Below are positions 26,594-35,640 of a stretch of 64,000 nucleotides of DNA, piece after piece. The stretch comes from Martinezella lusitana. GTDB lineage: Bacteria > Pseudomonadota > Alphaproteobacteria > Rhizobiales > Rhizobiaceae. The position numbers were made by a program, and so were the translations under genes. The stretch is taken from the NCBI RefSeq assembly GCF_014207095.1, contig NZ_JACHBG010000007.1:287935-351934 (forward strand), given 5' to 3'. The notes below the pieces were generated by a model. That model searched no databases. It saw only the letters and a program-made list of their open reading frames with translations, and was not told the DNA's origin. How positions within the stretch are numbered: position 1 is the stretch's first letter; each line of letters starts with the position of its first letter.

Positions 26594-27846
26594 TGGGCCG
26601 ATGCCTGCTTTGCCGCATCGGCAATGCTCTGCATTGCTTGATCGATGCTGACCTGGCCCTTCGCGGCACTGTTGATCGCGGTATTAACGGCGCTCGAGAA
26701 TTCCGGGTACCAGGGCGGCGTGCCCTGCGGGAACAACGGCTCGACAGTCTTCGATTGGGCGACGAGCGCGTCACCGCTTTGCAACTGACCAGAGGTGTTC
26801 AGCTCGGCAAGCGCAGAGGTTCGGGTCGGCAAGGCACCATTGGCGGCATTCTTCTTCTGGAACTCCTTGCTGGTGAACCATTTGATGAAGGCGATGGCAG
26901 CATCCCTGTTCTGGGAAACGCGGGGGATGGCGAGTGCCTCCGGAAGACCGAAACTGCGGGTTTCGCCGCTTGCGGTGGGAACCAGGATCGCTTCGACCTG
27001 ACCGGCTACTTTCGATTGCTTCGGATCATTCATCTGGCCGATACGGCCAGGCTCTCCGGAGATCATGATGCTGGTAACACCCTGGGCAAACATGCTCTCG
27101 TTAATTTGGCTATCCTTCAAGTTGGTGGATGCCGGATCGACCAACCCTTCCTTCATCAGCATGAGTTCGAAAGCGAGTGCCTTGTAGCCGGCGGAATCCT
27201 TCGAAACGAAGAGCGGCTTGAAGTCCTTGTCGAACAGCTCGCCACCGAAAGCCTTGGTCAACAGGTACCAGCTCGTCGAAGCGCCTTCGGTCGGCGAGAG
27301 CGGCAGGCCGATCGGATAGGTCGCGATCTTCTTTTCCTTGATCTGCTTGGCGGCTGCGACAAGCTCGTCGAGCGTCTTCGGCATCTTGGTGAGGCCCGCA
27401 TCGGCAAAATGCTTCTTGTTGACCAGCATGACGCGGAAGTCGTTGGTGTAGGGTACTCCAAGCAGATTGCCGTTGACGGTAAAGATCTTGGAGACGCCGA
27501 TATCCTTGACTGCATCGGCATCGATCACGTTGTTGAGTGGCAGATACCAGTCGGCTGCACTGAACTGGCCGGTCCACGACCAGTCGAACTCGGTGACGTC
27601 GGCGGGGGCTGCACCCGCGATCAGCGAGGTGACGAGTTTCGGGCGGATATCGTCCCAGGAGAGCGTCTGCATGTTGACATGGATGCCTGTTTCGGCTTCG
27701 AAATCGCCGGCGATATAGGCCGCCTGTGGCGAGGGCATCAGAACGGTTATGGTTTGGCCGGCAAGAGGCTTGGCATCCTGAGCGGCAGCCGGAACGGTGG
27801 CAATGATTGCCGCCAAGGCGACGAATGGCAAAGTAAATCTACGCAT
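26590..27846 (-). CDS. Sugar ABC transporter substrate-binding protein (family 1)
   Basis: The 418-aa protein has a signal peptide (MRRFTLPFVALAAIIATVPAAAQ) and reads as an SBP_bac_1 carbohydrate-binding protein: TVLMPSPQAAYIAGDFEAET near the start, YTNDFRVMLVNKKHF in the middle, and the PRVSQNRDAAIAFIKWFTS segment near the end. The start has AGGAAGAAGGG upstream. In locus B it delivers the sugar to the permeases. The neighbouring alpha-galactosidase and amino-sugar enzymes suggest a galactose or galactosamine glycoside. Confidence 0.92.
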   Translation of the reverse strand: MRRFTLPFVALAAIIATVPAAAQDAKPLAGQTITVLMPSPQAAYIAGDFEAETGIHVNMQTLSWDDIRPKLVTSLIAGAAPADVTEFDWSWTGQFSAADWYLPLNNVIDADAVKDIGVSKIFTVNGNLLGVPYTNDFRVMLVNKKHFADAGLTKMPKTLDELVAAAKQIKEKKIATYPIGLPLSPTEGASTSWYLLTKAFGGELFDKDFKPLFVSKDSAGYKALAFELMLMKEGLVDPASTNLKDSQINESMFAQGVTSIMISGEPGRIGQMNDPKQSKVAGQVEAILVPTASGETRSFGLPEALAIPRVSQNRDAAIAFIKWFTSKEFQKKNAANGALPTRTSALAELNTSGQLQSGDALVAQSKTVEPLFPQGTPPWYPEFSSAVNTAINSAAKGQVSIDQAMQSIADAAKQASAQ

Positions 27847-27859
27847 GTTCCCTTCTTCC

Positions 27860-28837
27860 TTATTGTTTGACGTCTGCTTCACCTGAATGCACCGTAACGG
27901 TCGCGACCGTGGCGGCAATTTGCCTGATCCAGCCGTCAGCGACCGGCCAATCGAGGAGTTGGGCGGCAGCCAGAAGGGCGCCGCCGATGGGAGGAAGTCG
28001 AGGCTCCGCCGCAGGGCGGCCAATGCGCCGCTCAAGTGCGGCAAGGAGCGTGCTGCTCGCAAAGGTGCCGCCCGCATAGGTCCAGTTGGCTGCCGCCTCG
28101 CAATGAGGCGATATGGCTTCCATGTGTTTTGCAAGCTCTGCCGCAGCCTGCTCGATCAAATGCCTGGCGCCGGCATCTCCTGTGCTCGCAAGCCGATCGA
28201 CAAGAACGGAAAGCCCGGCAATCTGGGCGCGGGGATTGGTAAGCTCACTTGCCCAGCCGCCAAGTGCGTTGATCGGATCGGAACCGTCCAGCTCCAGGAA
28301 TTCGAATATGGCGGCCGCCAGCGCCGTCGGCGGAGCACGTCCATCGAGGCTCTGGCTGGCAAGGCCGAGCGCTGCGCGACCGATCCAATAGCTGCTGCCC
28401 TCATCGCCGATGACATCTCCCCAGCCGCCGACACGCGCAGACACGCCATCGGCATTGCGCGCCCATGCCATCGACCCCGTACCGGAAAGGATGAGAATTC
28501 CGGGCTTGCCTGCGAAGGCGCCGAGATGAGCGGCATCGACATCATTGAGAATATGCTGACGCGCCTTGGGGAAGCTGATCTTGATCGCATCGCGCTGCTG
28601 TTCGGACAGGCGAGCAACCTCGCCATAGGCGGGCAGGGCTGCAGCGACCGCCGTCAGACGCTGTTCCTCTATGAAAGGGCGCAGCGAACGATCCAGTTCC
28701 CGCCGCCAGTTCGGATTATCCATCGGATTGACACCGCCGCTGCGCACCATGCTCAGGACGTTGCCGGCTCGATCGGCGAGCGCTACCAGCACTTTGCTGC
28801 CGCCGCCGTCGATGCCGAGGATGAGATCGGCGCTCAC
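27860..28837 (-). CDS. BadF/BadG-type sugar kinase (N-acetylhexosamine-kinase-like)
   Basis: The 325-aa protein has the ASKHA ATPase fold: phosphate-1 loop ILGIDGGGSKVLVAL, a second phosphate loop in ILILSGTGSMAW, VGGWGDVIGDEGSSYWIG, and an adenosine site near TYAGGTFAS. This pattern is that of N-acetylglucosamine kinase-like members of the BcrAD_BadFG family. It should phosphorylate the imported (amino) sugar. It starts with GTG at 28837, overlapping the DeoR stop by 4 nt. Confidence 0.88.
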   Translation of the reverse strand: MSADLILGIDGGGSKVLVALADRAGNVLSMVRSGGVNPMDNPNWRRELDRSLRPFIEEQRLTAVAAALPAYGEVARLSEQQRDAIKISFPKARQHILNDVDAAHLGAFAGKPGILILSGTGSMAWARNADGVSARVGGWGDVIGDEGSSYWIGRAALGLASQSLDGRAPPTALAAAIFEFLELDGSDPINALGGWASELTNPRAQIAGLSVLVDRLASTGDAGARHLIEQAAAELAKHMEAISPHCEAAANWTYAGGTFASSTLLAALERRIGRPAAEPRLPPIGGALLAAAQLLDWPVADGWIRQIAATVATVTVHSGEADVKQ

Positions 28838-29688
28838 TCCCGTCCTCCCAGATCCGCAATGGTCACATCGACGCCGAGACCGGCGAGTTCGCCGCGCCAA
28901 TGGGTGGAAAGACCCGCGTCGGTGATGACCTTGGAGGCGCTGAGCGGGGCGACCTTGTAGGTTGCCATTGTGCCGAACTTCGAGGAATCGGCGAGCACGA
29001 AGCGGTGCGCCGAGCGGCTGAGCATGCATTTGTTGAGGCTCGCCTCGGCGCTGTCGACGCTGTAGATCGCGCCATCCGGGCTGATCGCGCTGGCACCGAG
29101 AAAAAGCTGGTCGAACCAGATGGATTCAAGCATCGCTTCGGCCTGCGGCCCAACGAGCGAGGCATTCTCGCTGCGCAGTTGCCCGCCGAGCAGCACGACC
29201 TCAAGATTAGGAATATTGAGGAATTCCTGGGCAACCGTCAGGCCATTGGTGAAGATGCGCAGCGGCATCGGATTGAGGCGGATGAGACGCGCAAGCTGAA
29301 GGACGGTAGTGCCTGCATCGAGGAAGATCGCGGTGCGCGGTGCCAGCAGATCATAGGCTGCGGTCGCGATCGCACGCTTGGCCGACAGGTGCCGTTTGGC
29401 TCGCTCCTGGAAGGCAAGTTCGACCGAGGAACCTTCTGCGATCCGGGCTCCGCCATGCACACGGTCGATCACGCCCTCGCTTTCGAGAACCTGCAGGTCT
29501 CTGCGCACCGTCGCCAGAGAAGCGCCGATGGCGTCGGCAAGCGCCTGAATGGTCGAAAATCCATTCGCGTAAAGATGGCTGCGAATGGCATCGAGGCGAT
29601 CGACTTTCACTCCCCCGGCTTGGCTCAACGAAGGTTCCTCTCCGATAATCACTTCTATTTCGCTCAGATTTCCATTCAATACGATCAT
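28834..29688 (-). CDS. DeoR-family transcriptional repressor of locus B
   Basis: The 284-aa protein has the DeoR winged helix (ALADAIGASLATVRRDLQVLE, GVIDRVHGGARI) and a C-terminal DeoRC domain with FLDAGTTVLQLAR. It is the first gene of the eight-gene leftward locus B and probably represses it until a sugar phosphate appears. ATG 29688 is used here. The first 30 residues before VDRLDAIRSHLY are an unusual extension, and an internal start is possible. Confidence 0.88.
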   Translation of the reverse strand: MIVLNGNLSEIEVIIGEEPSLSQAGGVKVDRLDAIRSHLYANGFSTIQALADAIGASLATVRRDLQVLESEGVIDRVHGGARIAEGSSVELAFQERAKRHLSAKRAIATAAYDLLAPRTAIFLDAGTTVLQLARLIRLNPMPLRIFTNGLTVAQEFLNIPNLEVVLLGGQLRSENASLVGPQAEAMLESIWFDQLFLGASAISPDGAIYSVDSAEASLNKCMLSRSAHRFVLADSSKFGTMATYKVAPLSASKVITDAGLSTHWRGELAGLGVDVTIADLGGRE

Positions 29689-29703
29689 TGTCAATCATGA
29701 TTT

Positions 29704-29738
29704 TGATCTATTCTGATCTAATCGCGATTGTTTGCGAT
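29704..29738. promoter_or_regulatory. Repeated motifs upstream of DeoR (candidate operator)
   Basis: Two TGATCTA copies at 29704 and 29714 are spaced one helical turn apart, followed by ATCGC and GCGAT arms (29721-29738). They lie 16-50 nt upstream of the DeoR start, a natural place for autoregulation. Confidence 0.4.
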
Positions 29739-29751
29739 CTGGAAGGGCAAA

Positions 29752-29776
29752 ACGCGGGCTTCTTGCGAAGCCCGCG
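29752..29776 (-). terminator. Rho-independent terminator of melA
   Basis: ACGCGGGCTTC and GAAGCCCGCGT form a perfect 11-bp stem with a 4-nt loop, followed on the minus strand by TTTT. It lies 32 nt after the melA stop and separates melA from the locus B operon. Confidence 0.75.
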
Positions 29777-29808
29777 TCCAGGAATGCCGCTTGGGTAACA
29801 GCGTGGGA

Positions 29809-31125
29809 TCAGTGATAGGCGGGCAGCAAGTCGTCATGCTGGTCGATCATGTCGTCGACGAGCCTCCAGATCTGGTCAGGCGAAAGCTCTGCCGATGTAT
29901 GCGGATCGAGAAGAGCTGCCTGGTATATGCGCTCACGCTTCCGGGTCAGTGCCGCCTCGACCGTCAGTTCCTGAACGGAAATGCTCAGATGCATCACCGC
30001 TGCGAGCTGCGACGGTATGCGTCCGATCTTGATGGGCTGGATGCCGTTGCGGTCGACATGGCAGGGCACCTCGACGATGCATTCGTCCGGCAGGTTCTGG
30101 ATCAGTCCATTGTTCGGAACATTGCCGTAGATCAGGGCGGAGCGGCCGGTTACCGCTGCATGAATGATGCCGGCGGCATATTCGTTGCTGCGGCAGACCT
30201 CGATCGGCTTGCAGCCTTCGAGATCGCGGCGCAACTCATGCCACTCAGCAATCTGGACCTCACAGCGGCGAATATACTCGTCGAGCGGAATGTTGAGCCG
30301 TTCGATCAGATCGTCGCGACCCTCCTTGATGTACCAGGACGTATATTCGGAAAAATGCTCGCTCGATTCCGTGACGAAATGGCCGAGCCGCTTCAAGACG
30401 TCGAAACGGACCCGGTCGTCGGCGGGCACGCTCCCCGCTTCCGCAAGCGCGCGCAGGCGTGGGTAAAGGTCCTCGCGGCTGCTATCGGCGTGCAGCTTTT
30501 CATATTTGAGAAAGAAGGCGATGTGATTGATGCCGGCCGATAGATAGTTGATGTCAGCGACATCCTCACCAAGGCAGGCGGCGAGATGGGCCGCCGTATG
30601 CTGCACGCTATGGCAGAGGCCGACGGTGCGAATGCTTGGTGCAATCTCCTTGATCGCCCAGCAATTGATCGCCATCGGGTTGACATACTGCATCAGCAAG
30701 GCATCGGGGCATACGTCTTCCATGTCGCGGCAGATCGCCTCGAGAACCGGAATGGTGCGAAGCCCGCGGAAGATGCCGCCAATCCCGAGCGTGTCGGCGA
30801 TGGTTTGTCTCAGCCCATGTCTCTTTGGAATTTCGAAATCGGTGACGGTGGCTGGCTTGTATCCACCGACCTGCATCATCAGGATGACGAAATCGGATCC
30901 CTGCAGCGCCTCCCGGCGATTGAGCGTTGGCTCGATCCTGATGTTGTCGAGACGGAGGGTCTCGCAAATGCGGCGGGCGACGATTTCGGAGGTTTTCAGT
31001 CGCTCGGGATCGATGTCGAACAGGCTGATAACAAAGGCGCCGCCGATTTCTGACGATAACACGTCACCTAGAATATTTTGAGCAAACACGGTGCTTCCGG
31101 CACCCACGAGACAAATCTTCGGCAT
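29809..31125 (-). CDS. melA: Alpha-galactosidase, glycoside hydrolase family 4
   Basis: The 438-aa protein is a GH4 enzyme: an N-terminal NAD-binding GAGSTVFAQNILGD, a metal/catalytic segment GLCHSVQHTAAHLA (CHSVQ is typical of the MelA alpha-galactosidase group), YVNPMAINCWA, and NYLSAGINHIAFF. GH4 enzymes use NAD+ and Mn2+ in a redox-elimination mechanism. There is no signal peptide, so it hydrolyses an imported alpha-galactoside. AGAGGAAG precedes the start. It is divergent from the AraC gene and has its own terminator. Confidence 0.9.
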   Translation of the reverse strand: MPKICLVGAGSTVFAQNILGDVLSSEIGGAFVISLFDIDPERLKTSEIVARRICETLRLDNIRIEPTLNRREALQGSDFVILMMQVGGYKPATVTDFEIPKRHGLRQTIADTLGIGGIFRGLRTIPVLEAICRDMEDVCPDALLMQYVNPMAINCWAIKEIAPSIRTVGLCHSVQHTAAHLAACLGEDVADINYLSAGINHIAFFLKYEKLHADSSREDLYPRLRALAEAGSVPADDRVRFDVLKRLGHFVTESSEHFSEYTSWYIKEGRDDLIERLNIPLDEYIRRCEVQIAEWHELRRDLEGCKPIEVCRSNEYAAGIIHAAVTGRSALIYGNVPNNGLIQNLPDECIVEVPCHVDRNGIQPIKIGRIPSQLAAVMHLSISVQELTVEAALTRKRERIYQAALLDPHTSAELSPDQIWRLVDDMIDQHDDLLPAYH

Positions 31126-31231
31126 GACTGGCTTCCTCTCAGCGGTTCATGCCAGACAGATCGCTCTTTTAAACGAGAGTTTCCTCCTGTTATTCTCATA
31201 AATATTCCGGGATTCGAGTGAGACCTCATCC

Positions 31232-32101
31232 ATGCCAGAGAAATTCGATCTGAAGCCCGATACGTTGGCGGCTTCGCAGGGCGCCTTCTGGGTGGAGCGG
31301 CATATCGCCAACACCATGGCAAGCGCCCACTGGCACAACCATGTCGAACTGAACCTGCTTCCGGCGGGGCGGATGACATATCTCTTCAATGGGAAACAGG
31401 AATATGTCGAGGCCAATCGCCTTATCCTTTTCTGGGCTGCCATACCGCATCAAACCATTGAGGTGAGCGACAATGCTTCTCTGGTCTGCATCTACCTGCC
31501 TCTGGCGGATTTCCTGGGGTTGTCGGTTGACCGTGACATCAGACGTTCAATCATGCAGGGCAAGTTTCTGAGCAATCCACGTATCGATATATCCGATGCG
31601 ATGGCCGCGGAACGCTGGGTGGAGGATTGGAGTGGTGGCGACCCGATGCGCCGGGAGCTGATCGTCGAGGAGGTCAGGTTGAGGGTGCGCCGTCTCATCC
31701 TGGACGGAAAAGCGGGGAAGGAGTGGCTATCTGTCCGGTCGAAAGCAACCTCTTCAGGCCCGGCAGTGCGCCATGCCGAAACACTGACCGACCTCATCAA
31801 CGAGCATTTCGCCGAGCCGCTCAGCATGTCGCAGCTTGCCAAGCTCGCGGGTATTCATCCAGCCACGGCCAACAAGGCATTTCGGGATGTCCTCGGGATT
31901 TCCGTGAACGAATATCTCACCCGTTATCGTATAGCACGCGCCATGCAATTGCTTGCCGATACGAACATCGCCGTTTTGAATATTGCCTACGATTGCGGGT
32001 TTGGATCGAGCAGCCGCTTTTATGAGGCCTTCAAAGACCGGACTGGTCAGACGCCGCTTGCCTTCCGCAGGATAGTCGGCGGTTCAGACGTTGATGAATA
32101 G
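31232..32101 (+). CDS. AraC-family regulator (MelR-like)
   Basis: The 289-aa protein has an N-terminal cupin sensor (SAHWHNHVELNLLPAGRMTY) and a C-terminal pair of helix-turn-helix motifs (SMSQLAKLAGIHPATANKAF and IAYDCGFGSSSRFYEAFKDR). Its length and layout resemble MelR. It is divergent from melA with a 106-bp gap and probably activates it in response to an alpha-galactoside. Confidence 0.88.
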   Translation: MPEKFDLKPDTLAASQGAFWVERHIANTMASAHWHNHVELNLLPAGRMTYLFNGKQEYVEANRLILFWAAIPHQTIEVSDNASLVCIYLPLADFLGLSVDRDIRRSIMQGKFLSNPRIDISDAMAAERWVEDWSGGDPMRRELIVEEVRLRVRRLILDGKAGKEWLSVRSKATSSGPAVRHAETLTDLINEHFAEPLSMSQLAKLAGIHPATANKAFRDVLGISVNEYLTRYRIARAMQLLADTNIAVLNIAYDCGFGSSSRFYEAFKDRTGQTPLAFRRIVGGSDVDE

Positions 32102-32125
32102 CCGGCTCCGGCCGGTTCAAGTCGA

Positions 32126-33688
32126 TCATTCGGCTGCAGGATAGTACCAGGAATAGCCGAAATGGTAGCGGTCCGGTTCCTTGCCGTAATAATAGGGAAC
32201 GGCGATATCCTGTTGGGAGGGAAGCTGAATTGCTTTGCCGAATTTTGCTTCGAGCCATTGTTTCAGCTCGTCCGGCATGGACGATTGGCTTCCGTTACGC
32301 TCGTTCCAGACGAGCAGGACGGGTCCTTTCCCAAGAGCCTGGCGGCTAAGGTCCGATGCCGGGTAAGCCGTGGAAACGACTGATGTGTCGGGCATGTTCA
32401 CGCGTATGTTGCCTGCCTTGTGCCAAGTCGTAGTGACGATGGCTGAAGGCTGCTTTCCTTCCGCGGCGATGACCTTGTCGAGGAAGGTCCCATAGGGCGT
32501 ATTCAGATGCTGATAGGAATGGAAGAAACGTGCAAGAAGAATGTCACCTGCGATGACGATTGGCAGCGCCACCATCATAACGATCGGGATATAGAGAAAC
32601 TTCTTGATGTCCGTCTGGCTTTGTCTTCCGGCAGCGTCAAGCTTCAGACAGAAATAAGCCGGTACGAGAAACAGGAAGGGAAGAAGCCAGCGGTCACGGA
32701 GCTCGGTGAGCGTCACGATGAAGATCAAGGCCAGCAGGATGACTGCCGTGCTTGTCAGGATTCTCCCGATGAAATCGCTCCATTCGCTTCGGGCGCGCAG
32801 CGATCGCAAGAATGACTGCCGAAAGACGAGAAGGAAGACCACTGATGTCGGGACGATGATTTCCACAGTTGTCTTTATCAGGTCGGAAATTCCGTGCGCA
32901 ATGTCGGAAAGCTTCCCGCCGGCTCCTTGTTCCGCCATGGTGTTGACTGTCGACGTCAGGACGAGATCCAAGTTGGAAATCATCCACACCGCATGCGGCA
33001 GAACCACCAGAACGGCAAGCGAAAGCGTCAACAGGAGCCGGAGATCGAAAAGTCGCTTGCGGCCCTCGGGATGACAGAAAGTTGCAACAAGAACGCTTAG
33101 TATGACGAGCGCAAAGTTGTATTTCGTCAGCATCCCGAGCCCGGCCCATAGGCCAATCATGGCGTAGGAGAAGATGCTAGGCCGACGAATGGTCGAAACC
33201 ACGAAATAGATGAACAAGACCACCGCGAGCAGCGTCAGCACGGTGTGCGTAAGATCTCTTTGTGCCTGCCAGAACATCTGAGGCATCGTGAAAAGAGACA
33301 GGACGCCGATCGCCGCCAGCCGCTTGTCGACCACAAGCAGGCGCAGCAGCTTGTGATAAGCAATGTAGACGCAAAAGAGCATCAGGTTCTTGACGATGAC
33401 GAAGGACGCTACGCTTGTGCCGAAGATCTCGAAAACGCCGTATTGAAGCCAATTGTAGAGCGGCGGCTGCGCGTCATATCCCCATGCGAGCCATTGTGAG
33501 ACGACAAATTGCTGGGCTTCATCGATCCGTAGCGAGTCGGAAATGGCGATGCGGATAATTGTCTGTGCCAGGAAATACGCCGCCAAGGCCCAGGATACCC
33601 AGCGGAAGTCGGAGGGTGCGTTAAGGCTGCCGGTCGATGCACCGTCTTCCAATACATCGGCAAAGCTGCCATTCCCCAGAGGTTTCAT
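32126..33688 (-). CDS. Membrane glycosyltransferase, GT83/PMT-like (ArnT family)
   Basis: The 520-aa protein has about a dozen membrane helices and the PMT_2 acidic loop after helix 1 (SLRIDEAQQFVVSQW, then YDAQPPLYNWLQYG). Enzymes of this type move a sugar from a polyprenyl-phosphate carrier to lipid A or another envelope acceptor on the periplasmic side. The C-terminal soluble part is about 130 residues. ATG 33688 has GGAG 7 nt upstream. It is monocistronic and convergent with the AraC gene. Confidence 0.82.
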   Translation of the reverse strand: MKPLGNGSFADVLEDGASTGSLNAPSDFRWVSWALAAYFLAQTIIRIAISDSLRIDEAQQFVVSQWLAWGYDAQPPLYNWLQYGVFEIFGTSVASFVIVKNLMLFCVYIAYHKLLRLLVVDKRLAAIGVLSLFTMPQMFWQAQRDLTHTVLTLLAVVLFIYFVVSTIRRPSIFSYAMIGLWAGLGMLTKYNFALVILSVLVATFCHPEGRKRLFDLRLLLTLSLAVLVVLPHAVWMISNLDLVLTSTVNTMAEQGAGGKLSDIAHGISDLIKTTVEIIVPTSVVFLLVFRQSFLRSLRARSEWSDFIGRILTSTAVILLALIFIVTLTELRDRWLLPFLFLVPAYFCLKLDAAGRQSQTDIKKFLYIPIVMMVALPIVIAGDILLARFFHSYQHLNTPYGTFLDKVIAAEGKQPSAIVTTTWHKAGNIRVNMPDTSVVSTAYPASDLSRQALGKGPVLLVWNERNGSQSSMPDELKQWLEAKFGKAIQLPSQQDIAVPYYYGKEPDRYHFGYSWYYPAAE

Positions 33689-33784
33689 CCCGATCTCCGT
33701 GCATGTGCCAATGGCGTCATGTTGGCGCAATGTCACAGATATAACGCGCGCGCAACGGCTTCCGGCATAATTCTGGAGGTTGAT

Positions 33785-33841
33785 ATGGGGTCTTTTGCCA
33801 CCAGACCCGCGCTGATCGGCGCGGGCGCAAGCATCGGCTAA
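33785..33841 (+). CDS. Possible 18-residue small ORF
   Basis: An ATG with a near-perfect Shine-Dalgarno (GGAGGTTGAT) opens MGSFATRPALIGAGASIG followed by TAA. A 7-bp GC hairpin (33806-33825) lies inside it. No gene follows on this strand, so it is not an obvious leader peptide. It may be a small protein or the 5' stub of a gene lost by deletion. Confidence 0.25.
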   Translation: MGSFATRPALIGAGASIG

Positions 33842-33881
33842 GTATCAGCAAGGTCACCTTGGTCTCTCGCAAGCCTTTGAG

Positions 33882-33992
33882 AAACTTCTAGATGCTTTCC
33901 GCTTTTCTTCGAATCGCAAAAATGCGCTGTCCCCCTATCGTTACGCAATTCCGGACGGAAAACCGCTTCGCACTTTCCTGGAATTGATCTAG
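33882..33992 (+). repeat. Degenerate intergenic repeat, copy 1 (Rhizobium palindrome type)
   Basis: The stretch containing TTTTCTTCGAATCGC, GCAATTCCGGACGGAAAAC and CACTTTCCTGGAATTG recurs in diverged form at 58648-58744. The ends TACGCAATTCC / GGAATTGATC are partly complementary, so it can fold. This looks like the dispersed mosaic elements common in Rhizobium. It occupies most of the gap between the glycosyltransferase promoter and the CDF gene. Confidence 0.55.
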
Positions 33993-34876
33993 ACGACGAT
34001 AATCCCTTTGTGCTTGGCCTTGTGTTCGGGCTCGACATGGATCGTGACGATGGCCCCCGATATGGCCTTTCGCAGCGCGTCCTCGATCTTGTCGCAGATG
34101 TCATGGGATTGGCCGACGCTCATCTCGGCCGACACGACTAGGTGGAAATCGATGAAGGTCGCTTTGCCGGCATGGCGTGTCCTTAGCGCATGGGCTTCGA
34201 TGGCGTCATCGGCATTGAGCGAAATGATCTCCTTGATCCGCGCGAGCTCTTCGGGAGGTGCAGCCTCATCCAGCAATCCGCTTGCGCTTTCCTTAAGGAC
34301 CCCCCAACCGCTCCAAAGGACGTGGACCGCCACCAGAGCGGCGATGGCCGCATCCAGCTGGGTGATGCCGGTCAGAACAACCAGAACCACGCCGACAACG
34401 ACGCCGACGGAGGTGACGACATCCGCCATCAGATGTTTTCCATCCGCCACAAGTGAAGCCGAGCGCTGGATGCGTCCCTGTCGAATGAGGAGGCTCGCCC
34501 AGGCGACATTGATGATCGTGGCGATCGAACTCACGGCAAGGCCGGTCCATGCCGCGTCGATGGGCTTGGGATGGAGGAAGCCCATATAGGCTTCGTGCAT
34601 GATAGCGAGAGCCGCCACGACGATCAGCGACCCCACCAGAACCGCCGAGAGATATTCCGCCTTGTGATGGCCGTAGGGATGTTCCTCGTCGGGCGGCTGC
34701 GAGGCGATTTTCACCGACAGAATGACGGCGAGCGCCGAGACGACGTTGATGATGCTTTCGAGAGCGTCCGACAGCAGTGCGACGCTGCCCGTTATCCAAT
34801 AGGCGGCATATTTGATCGCGAGGACCACGAGACTGACAAAGAAGCTTCCGAGTGCGATTTTCAGCGACCGTTCCAT
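33989..34876 (-). CDS. Cation diffusion facilitator (CDF) metal efflux pump
   Basis: The 295-aa protein has six membrane helices and the CDF metal sites: LLSDALESIINV in helix 2, DEEHPYGHHKAEYLSA, and KHLMADVVTS in helix 5. A cytoplasmic ferredoxin-like C-terminal domain follows, with HAGKATFIDFHLVVS. It exports Zn2+, Fe2+ or Mn2+ using the proton gradient. The neighbouring mntP makes a Mn connection possible, but the metal cannot be read from these motifs alone. Confidence 0.9.
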   Translation of the reverse strand: MERSLKIALGSFFVSLVVLAIKYAAYWITGSVALLSDALESIINVVSALAVILSVKIASQPPDEEHPYGHHKAEYLSAVLVGSLIVVAALAIMHEAYMGFLHPKPIDAAWTGLAVSSIATIINVAWASLLIRQGRIQRSASLVADGKHLMADVVTSVGVVVGVVLVVLTGITQLDAAIAALVAVHVLWSGWGVLKESASGLLDEAAPPEELARIKEIISLNADDAIEAHALRTRHAGKATFIDFHLVVSAEMSVGQSHDICDKIEDALRKAISGAIVTIHVEPEHKAKHKGIIVV

Positions 34877-35019
34877 GTCAGCCCTGTTCCCATGAAGTTT
34901 TGGCAGGCCATCTTATCGACGCCAAATCCCTAGTCTGAAATAGTGAAACCGTGTGATTGCCGAAGCAATCGTCTTGGCGACCGAAGTCCACTGAACCGAG
35001 CCGCGATCTTCGTTGAGGA

Positions 35020-35586
35020 TCAGGCAAGCAGATGTTCATAGAGAATGGAGCTCCCAAGTCCGATAAGCGCCAGGCCCGCGAATGCTTCGGCAATTCGACC
35101 GAAACGAGCGCCGATCAGTCGGCCGACCAGCATGCCGCCCGACGACATGACGAAGGTCGCCGCGCCGATTGCTACGGCGATGATGACGATATTGACCTGA
35201 AGAAAAGCGAGCGACACGCCGACGGCCATCGCATCCAGGCTCGTCCCTATGGCCGCTGCCATCAGCACGGCAAAGGACATGGCGGGTCGGCTATCACGCT
35301 CTTGTTCATTACTGCGTCGCATAGCGGCATAAAGCATGTTTGCTCCAACCGCACCCAGCAGGCCAAACGCAATCCAATGGTCGACCGCGCTGATATATTG
35401 GGCGGCGGCAATACCTGCTGCCCAGCCGATGATCGGCGTGATCGCCTCCACGATGCCGAACACGGCACCTGTTCTGATGGTCTCGAAGAGGCGGGGCCGC
35501 ACGAGCGCCGCACCGCGACCGACTGACACTGCAAACGCATCCATGGACATGCTGAATGCCAGCACGACAACTGCAAAGAACGACAT
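35020..35586 (-). CDS. mntP: Manganese efflux pump MntP
   Basis: The 188-aa protein has six membrane helices with the two conserved Asp motifs of MntP (SMSMDAFAVSVGRGA and GTSLDAMAVGVSLAF). It exports Mn2+ from the cytoplasm. Expression should be switched on by Mn through the yybP-ykoY riboswitch in its leader. The ATG at 35586 gives the conserved N-terminus MSFFAVVVLAFSMSMDAF; a longer frame runs back through the riboswitch and is not real. Confidence 0.95.
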   Translation of the reverse strand: MSFFAVVVLAFSMSMDAFAVSVGRGAALVRPRLFETIRTGAVFGIVEAITPIIGWAAGIAAAQYISAVDHWIAFGLLGAVGANMLYAAMRRSNEQERDSRPAMSFAVLMAAAIGTSLDAMAVGVSLAFLQVNIVIIAVAIGAATFVMSSGGMLVGRLIGARFGRIAEAFAGLALIGLGSSILYEHLLA

Positions 35587-35640
35587 TTGAATAATCCTGC
35601 GGACATGGGAAGCCGGGCATCCTCCGCCCTGTCCGAACCA

